Assembly (NCBI GenBank): GCA_041665525.1
Contig: JBAYIS010000016.1
Span: 5,679-69,678, forward strand
Source: UBA8401 sp041665525
GTDB lineage: Bacteria > Bacteroidota > Ignavibacteria > UBA10030 > UBA8401
Direction of reading: 5' to 3'
DNA: 64,000 nucleotides
The position numbers were made by a program, and so were the translations under genes. Under the pieces are notes generated by a model. It saw only the letters and a program-made list of their open reading frames with translations, had not been told where the DNA came from and did not search any database. Positions 59,440-64,000 of this stretch are shown one piece after another. Each line of letters opens with the position of its first letter. Position 1 is the stretch's first letter.

Positions 59440-61965
59440 TTACGTTTCCAGTTGCACATTCATCAGCTGGTGGATCGTGTGGATGATCTCCTTTCGAAGA
59501 TACTGTTTCTCCTGCTCAGAAGAAATCGGTTTTCCGTTCTTGTCCGCCACATAAAAGGAATCGACGATACCGTCTCCGCGGGTGGCCAGTTTTGCAAAGT
59601 GAATCTGATACCCGTTGCGCGAGATAATTTCGGTGATCTTATAGAGAAAGCCGGCCATATCCGGTGCATACACATCGATGATGGTATGTTTTCCTGCCTT
59701 ATGGAATGCGGCGTCGATCCTCACGTTCGGATGGAACAATGGTTTCGACCGCCGCCGCCAGCGGCGGTGATACCGGTTGAAGAGCGTCTCCAATGTCCCA
59801 ATTTTCAGCAGAACATTCCGCATATCCTGTTCAATGGACGATTCTTGTTCTTTCGTCAGCGGTTGTTTGGTTGCGGCATTCACTACGCGAAACGTATCGA
59901 TCACGATGCCGTCCGGCCGGGTGTAGATCCGCGCATCGAAGATGTTCGCATCGTTCGCCGCCAGTACGCCGCACACGGTGGAGAGGAGAAATTCCGCATC
60001 CCGGGTAATCACGGTAACGATACTGTGCTCCTCTTCATGGCGGTACTGAACGGAAACGGTATCCAGCGATGCAATAATCGTCTCAAAGCGGGAATATTCT
60101 TCCGCGGAGTATGGAGAAGCAACATCGTCGCCTGTCGGTTCCTCCGCGGATGTCATTAACCGCCTGGTCTTGATAAACAGATCTTGCAGCAGCATTTCCT
60201 TCCATTGAGACCAGACATTCTTATTCACTGCGGACAGGTCGCTGTACGTCAACAGAAAGAGCAGATCGAGTTGTTCCGGCCGGGCGAAGATTGCGGCGAA
60301 TTCCCGAACGGTCCCCGCATCGTTGATGTTGCGCCGGAAAGCGATTTGTTCCATCACCAAGTGATTGCGGATCAGGAATGCGACATCGTCGTGATCGTCG
60401 GGAAAACCGAATCGTTGCTGAACATCTTTCCATATATCGACACCGGTGATCTCGTGTCCCTGCACTCCCACCGGTTTAGCGATGTCGTGGAACAGAATCG
60501 CCAGATGGAGAATCTCCTTTCGCCGCAGCGAACGATATGTTGTTCCCAGCACACTGTCGCTTGTGTGCAGTTTCTCTGCGTGCTCCAATGCGATGAGCGT
60601 ATGTGCATCCGTTGTATAATAGTGATACACACTGTGCTGAAAGAATGCAACCAAATTTCCCCATTCCGGAATGAGTGCTCCAAGGATGTCGTTGTCATTC
60701 ATCAGCTGCAACGTTTCAGCCGCTGTGGAAGGAAGACGGAGAATGTTGAGAAACTCCTGTGCGCTGTTCCTATCATCGGATCGGAAGAACTGCTGATCCC
60801 GGCTGATAGAATGAAACACAGAATGAAGCGACGGGCTCAATTCAATATTATGAAACCCGCACCAGTAAAATGCTTTCATGACGATTGCAGGGGTAGAGAG
60901 CGGCTTGGACGTATTTCGCAGATGCAACTGCCGATCCCGTATCGCAAAATGATCGTCCAATACTTCCTCCCGCTGCACGGACCAGAATGAGGACTGTGTC
61001 CCTTTACGGAATTGATTGATCAGCCGCGTATTCAGCCGATACAACGTGCGTGCCTGCAAAAAATATTCGCGCATGCACTGTTCTACGGACTCGACAGGAG
61101 TGCCCCGTTTATACCCCAGCGCGCGCGCTATCTCCAGCTGCTTAGAAAATTCCAACGTATCCTGTTGTGCGTTCGAAAAATAGTGAAGCTCATTGCGAAG
61201 CCGGAGAATGCCGTTGAACGCTTCTATGCATTCACTCTCGTCTTCCGCGGAGATCACGCCGTCAACGGCTAACCGTCGGAACAAGGAGATGCAACCGGAT
61301 GCATTGGAGCGGAAGGGAGTGTCCGTAAAATAATGTGTGTCCGAGGAACGATATATCCACACCAACGAATGAAGATCCCGGATGCCTCCTGCGCTATTCT
61401 TCAAGTTCGGTTCCAGCAGTTTTACGGAGTGTTCATATTTTTTATGGCGCTCATCCACTCCGGCGATGACCGCATTGATGAATTTCAGATCTTGTTTCTT
61501 ACGAATAGCGGTTAGGAAGGCATCTGTATACCGTTCCATCACATCCGAACTGCCGCACACATACCGGCTTTCCAGCACAGACGCCCATACATCCACATCG
61601 GTCTGGTAAAGGTTCAGGCAATCCTTAATTGTGCGGACGGAATGTCCCACATCGAAACCGAGGTTCCATAATGAATGCAGAAAACGCTGTGCTGTTTCTG
61701 CATTCGCAAGTTTCGAACGCTCATCCTCGAACAATACCATCACATCCACATCACTGTGCGGAGCCATTTCGCACCGTCCGTATCCTCCAAGTGCGACAAC
61801 AGCGAATGATTCGCGCGACGGTTCCGGCAGCTCACGCCACAATTTGGCGAGTGTTACATCCACCAACTGCGACAATTCCGCAGCAACATCCAGTCCGGAT
61901 GCACCGCTGCGATGAAAACGGAAGATGCAATCGTATTCCCGGGTGAAAAAGTCTTTAATGGCCAT
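59440..61965 (-). CDS. glnD: [Protein-PII] uridylyltransferase-like, GlnD
   Basis: An 841-residue bifunctional nitrogen sensor that would add and remove UMP from PII. The nucleotidyltransferase domain shows GGYGRCEMAPHSDVDVMV (near 56-73). The HD domain is seen at HLAILFHDIAKP (near 480) with the HD pair. Two ACT domains close the chain (VYAPDMAGFLYKITEII; earlier SIVTVITRDAEFLLSTV), which bind glutamine. The N-terminus is full-length with no truncation. No glnB/glnK or amtB gene is in the window. Confidence 0.93.
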   Translation of the reverse strand: MAIKDFFTREYDCIFRFHRSGASGLDVAAELSQLVDVTLAKLWRELPEPSRESFAVVALGGYGRCEMAPHSDVDVMVLFEDERSKLANAETAQRFLHSLWNLGFDVGHSVRTIKDCLNLYQTDVDVWASVLESRYVCGSSDVMERYTDAFLTAIRKKQDLKFINAVIAGVDERHKKYEHSVKLLEPNLKNSAGGIRDLHSLVWIYRSSDTHYFTDTPFRSNASGCISLFRRLAVDGVISAEDESECIEAFNGILRLRNELHYFSNAQQDTLEFSKQLEIARALGYKRGTPVESVEQCMREYFLQARTLYRLNTRLINQFRKGTQSSFWSVQREEVLDDHFAIRDRQLHLRNTSKPLSTPAIVMKAFYWCGFHNIELSPSLHSVFHSISRDQQFFRSDDRNSAQEFLNILRLPSTAAETLQLMNDNDILGALIPEWGNLVAFFQHSVYHYYTTDAHTLIALEHAEKLHTSDSVLGTTYRSLRRKEILHLAILFHDIAKPVGVQGHEITGVDIWKDVQQRFGFPDDHDDVAFLIRNHLVMEQIAFRRNINDAGTVREFAAIFARPEQLDLLFLLTYSDLSAVNKNVWSQWKEMLLQDLFIKTRRLMTSAEEPTGDDVASPYSAEEYSRFETIIASLDTVSVQYRHEEEHSIVTVITRDAEFLLSTVCGVLAANDANIFDARIYTRPDGIVIDTFRVVNAATKQPLTKEQESSIEQDMRNVLLKIGTLETLFNRYHRRWRRRSKPLFHPNVRIDAAFHKAGKHTIIDVYAPDMAGFLYKITEIISRNGYQIHFAKLATRGDGIVDSFYVADKNGKPISSEQEKQYLRKEIIHTIHQLMNVQLET

Positions 61966-62017
61966 TTATTATAGATAACAGAATTGATGAGAAGTGCAAG
62001 GAAGGAGGGGTGGACAT

Positions 62018-64000
62018 TTACAATTTTCTTGCCACAACGGCAACATCCTTTGCCGTCAGTACCATTCCGCCGAAATTGTCCAGCGCTTCAAATAAAACAA
62101 TATACATCCCGATACGAACCGGATTGCCATTGTCATCACAGCCGTTCCAGACGACAGATCCGGTGGATGGAGACGGTTCCTGCTGAGCAAGTCGACGGAT
62201 GAGCCTTCCTGTTACATCATAGATCCGTATTCGGATCGTCGCACTATTGGAAGGCAGGGAATAATTGATGGAAAGGAAATCCTCAAAACCATCCTGATCA
62301 GGAGAAAACGGATTCGGGGACAGTCCGAGAGCCGCTGCCGGAGATTTTGACCCGATAAAGACACTGTTTTTTTGCATTGGACTGGAACCATTTCTCGAAA
62401 CGGAAGAACTCCAATTTCTTTCATCAGCGGAATTGCCGGATGGATCAATCCGCTCTATCGAACGTCCGGAAACGGAAAGATTTTTTATGTGCCACGATGG
62501 GGAGTATCGGAGGCTGTCTATCGTTGATCCCGAAATATCCAAAAGCACCAGATCCTCTCCACTGTTGCTGAGACTTAACGCAGTATGGATGAAAATATTT
62601 TGCTGGGTAAGATCGGGAAACTGTGTGAATATCGCCGAATCCGAAGCAATCACTGCAAATGTACCGGGAGCAATTGGATGGGAGTGTTGCGAAAAAGCAA
62701 TGGTTGTCCGATTCCCGGACGTACCCGGCTGATCCACCAGCGCCCATCCGGCGATATCCACCGTATCGGATGTGCGATTCATCAGTTCCACAAACTCCGA
62801 ATTGCCGACGAACGGTTCATACATGATCTCATTGATAACCATCGTTTGTAAGGGAAAACTGTTTACCACGGATATCGAACCAAAATTGTTTTGCAATCGC
62901 ATGTCGCGGGGATAATCCATAGTTGCGAGAAGATGTTTGCGTCCGGACAGTTTTGTATGCCATTCAAATGTGATCACCGCCGAATCCAAAGGGTCAACCG
63001 GTGAGATATTGGACGAAAAAATAATATTTCCGATCAACGGGATCGTATCGCCGTACAGATGTACTCTTGCGGAATCTGCCCGGTATCTTCCCGAGTTCAA
63101 TGCAACGATAGTGATTAAAAATCCGTCCGGGATCTTTTCTGCTGCGATTCGATGAAGGGTAATATCAAAATCTTTTCGTACAGATTCATTTTCGATTCCC
63201 GGACTTGGAAAGTCTGACAGCCAGTTTGCCGAATCTGTTGATGGCGCAGATGGATCGTACCGTTGCAGCGAACTTCCATTCGTTCCTCCCCAAGCAGGAC
63301 GATAGGAAATACTATCCATCACAATACCCCGTTCATCGAACAGCACAACCGCATCCACTGTCGTATTGTTCAATGCGGAAAACTGTGCCTGAAACAATGG
63401 AGCATCAACAACAAAACTGTTCTTTAGCTGCACAGTATCTGTAGTGATAATAAAAAAAGTACCGGACGGAACGACCGGAGAATGACTCTGGACAATTCCT
63501 TTGGCCGTTCCGTTATCGGAGATCCTCCAACCGTGAATGTCAACAGGGGAGACGGAGATATTATATCCCTCAATCCATTCCGGAATATCACCTGACGGCG
63601 CGTACATCACCTCGTTGATGACAATGCTGCGGGGAGGCAGACCTATCGATAGATCGAACAGTGCAATGTTGTTGTCCGGATCGTCATCCTGTGAAAAAGC
63701 GATACTGGCGCCGATTCGGTACGTACCCTGTGGGAACGGCGCGAGCGAAAAGTTCACCACCAAAGATTCGCCGGCAGCCAGGGACGGGAGCGATTGCCGT
63801 GCTAATAACTCGGCATCGATAAAAATGGAATCACTATTCACATCCCGATAGAGAAGGATTTCCGTCACCGGAATCGACAGTCTGCCAATATTTTCAACGG
63901 TTGCAGAAACAATCACCGGCATTTCTGCGACTGGGAGCAAAGGCGAAATTGAAATATGGGAGATTGCTGCATCGAACTGCTTTTGTGTTACAGAATTGAC
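62018..64000 (-). CDS. Lamin-tail-domain surface protein with C-terminal FlgD-like sorting domain (5' end beyond window)
   Basis: Partial: the reading frame is open to the right edge, so the true start lies outside. Over 660 residues are visible. They include a CARDB-type beta-sandwich (VENIGRLSIPVTEILLYRD; ALNSGRYRADSARVHLYGD) twice, and two lamin-tail domains (IVINEVMYAPSGDIPEWIE; MVINEIMYEPFVGNSEFVEL). The last 95 residues are a FlgD-Ig-like sorting domain with LSPNPFSPDQDGFEDF, an alternative to the NYPNPFNPS tag of the other secreted proteins. It is a secreted or surface-attached protein of unknown activity. Confidence 0.85.
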   Translation of the reverse strand, partial: VNSVTQKQFDAAISHISISPLLPVAEMPVIVSATVENIGRLSIPVTEILLYRDVNSDSIFIDAELLARQSLPSLAAGESLVVNFSLAPFPQGTYRIGASIAFSQDDDPDNNIALFDLSIGLPPRSIVINEVMYAPSGDIPEWIEGYNISVSPVDIHGWRISDNGTAKGIVQSHSPVVPSGTFFIITTDTVQLKNSFVVDAPLFQAQFSALNNTTVDAVVLFDERGIVMDSISYRPAWGGTNGSSLQRYDPSAPSTDSANWLSDFPSPGIENESVRKDFDITLHRIAAEKIPDGFLITIVALNSGRYRADSARVHLYGDTIPLIGNIIFSSNISPVDPLDSAVITFEWHTKLSGRKHLLATMDYPRDMRLQNNFGSISVVNSFPLQTMVINEIMYEPFVGNSEFVELMNRTSDTVDIAGWALVDQPGTSGNRTTIAFSQHSHPIAPGTFAVIASDSAIFTQFPDLTQQNIFIHTALSLSNSGEDLVLLDISGSTIDSLRYSPSWHIKNLSVSGRSIERIDPSGNSADERNWSSSVSRNGSSPMQKNSVFIGSKSPAAALGLSPNPFSPDQDGFEDFLSINYSLPSNSATIRIRIYDVTGRLIRRLAQQEPSPSTGSVVWNGCDDNGNPVRIGMYIVLFEALDNFGGMVLTAKDVAVVARKL

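Overview
The window looks like a chromosomal segment of an Ignavibacteria-type bacterium (Ignavibacteriota, Chlorobi/Bacteroidetes side of the FCB group). The main evidence is the C-terminal secretion tag of the NYPNPFNPST type on three secreted proteins, typical of that lineage. Also consistent are TonB-dependent receptors with a carboxypeptidase-like N-terminal domain, a DUF5916 outer-membrane-type protein, a periplasmic-propeller sensor kinase, and pyruvate:ferredoxin oxidoreductase beside a dihydroorotate-dehydrogenase-like protein. The gene set suggests an anaerobic or facultative heterotroph that secretes amylases, uses PFOR and can reduce nitrite to ammonium. I saw no rRNA, tRNA, CRISPR array, prophage or intact insertion sequence. 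Layout, left to right. 1-13.3 kb: housekeeping and metabolic genes (HAD nucleotidase, saccharopine-dehydrogenase-like protein, a hypothetical probable outer-membrane protein, TypA, a patatin), then an arsenite methyltransferase preceded by an overlooked 23-residue cysteine-rich ORF and two near-identical palindromic operators, then a minus-strand run of small enzymes (M24 peptidase, esterase, NUDIX, GNAT, YhcH, F420/NADP-type oxidoreductase). 13.4-28 kb: a phosphate-starvation island with a TonB receptor, a T9SS-tagged secreted beta-helix protein, a metallophosphoesterase, a receiver-less PhoB-type DNA-binding protein, a divergent ornithine-lipid operon (olsB-olsA), a porin and pstS-pstC-pstA-pstB-phoU. 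A dCMP deaminase lies inside it. 28-39.5 kb: a small asparaginase and a lipoprotein, then a long minus-strand run nifJ, DHOD-like protein, Rrf2 regulator, NapH-like ferredoxin protein, nrfH, nrfA, hemerythrin and two small membrane proteins. 40-45.4 kb: two tandem secreted GH13 alpha-amylases with duplicated promoters. 45.6-49.6 kb: an exonuclease, an HD hydrolase and CcmF. 49.6-55 kb: an orphan propeller sensor kinase and a LytS/LytT-type two-component pair. 55.3-64 kb: DUF1761 protein, DUF5916 protein, MurI, GlnD and the 3' part of a lamin-tail-domain protein that runs off the window. The most interesting signal is a family of 11-bp-phased direct repeats with core TAAC or TAAT in front of seven transcription units of the phosphate island, on both strands. 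It looks like a Pho box resembling the TTAACA-type PhoP box of Bacillus more than the E. coli CTGTCAT box. It would bring the TonB receptor, the T9SS-secreted beta-helix protein, ornithine-lipid synthesis, the porin and Pst into one regulon, which is an inference from sequence alone. Secondary signals are the Cys-rich micro-ORF translationally coupled to arsM, a decayed exonuclease 3' fragment between the two amylases that records the tandem duplication, and a 232-bp MITE-like element lying between a Pho box and the winged-helix gene.
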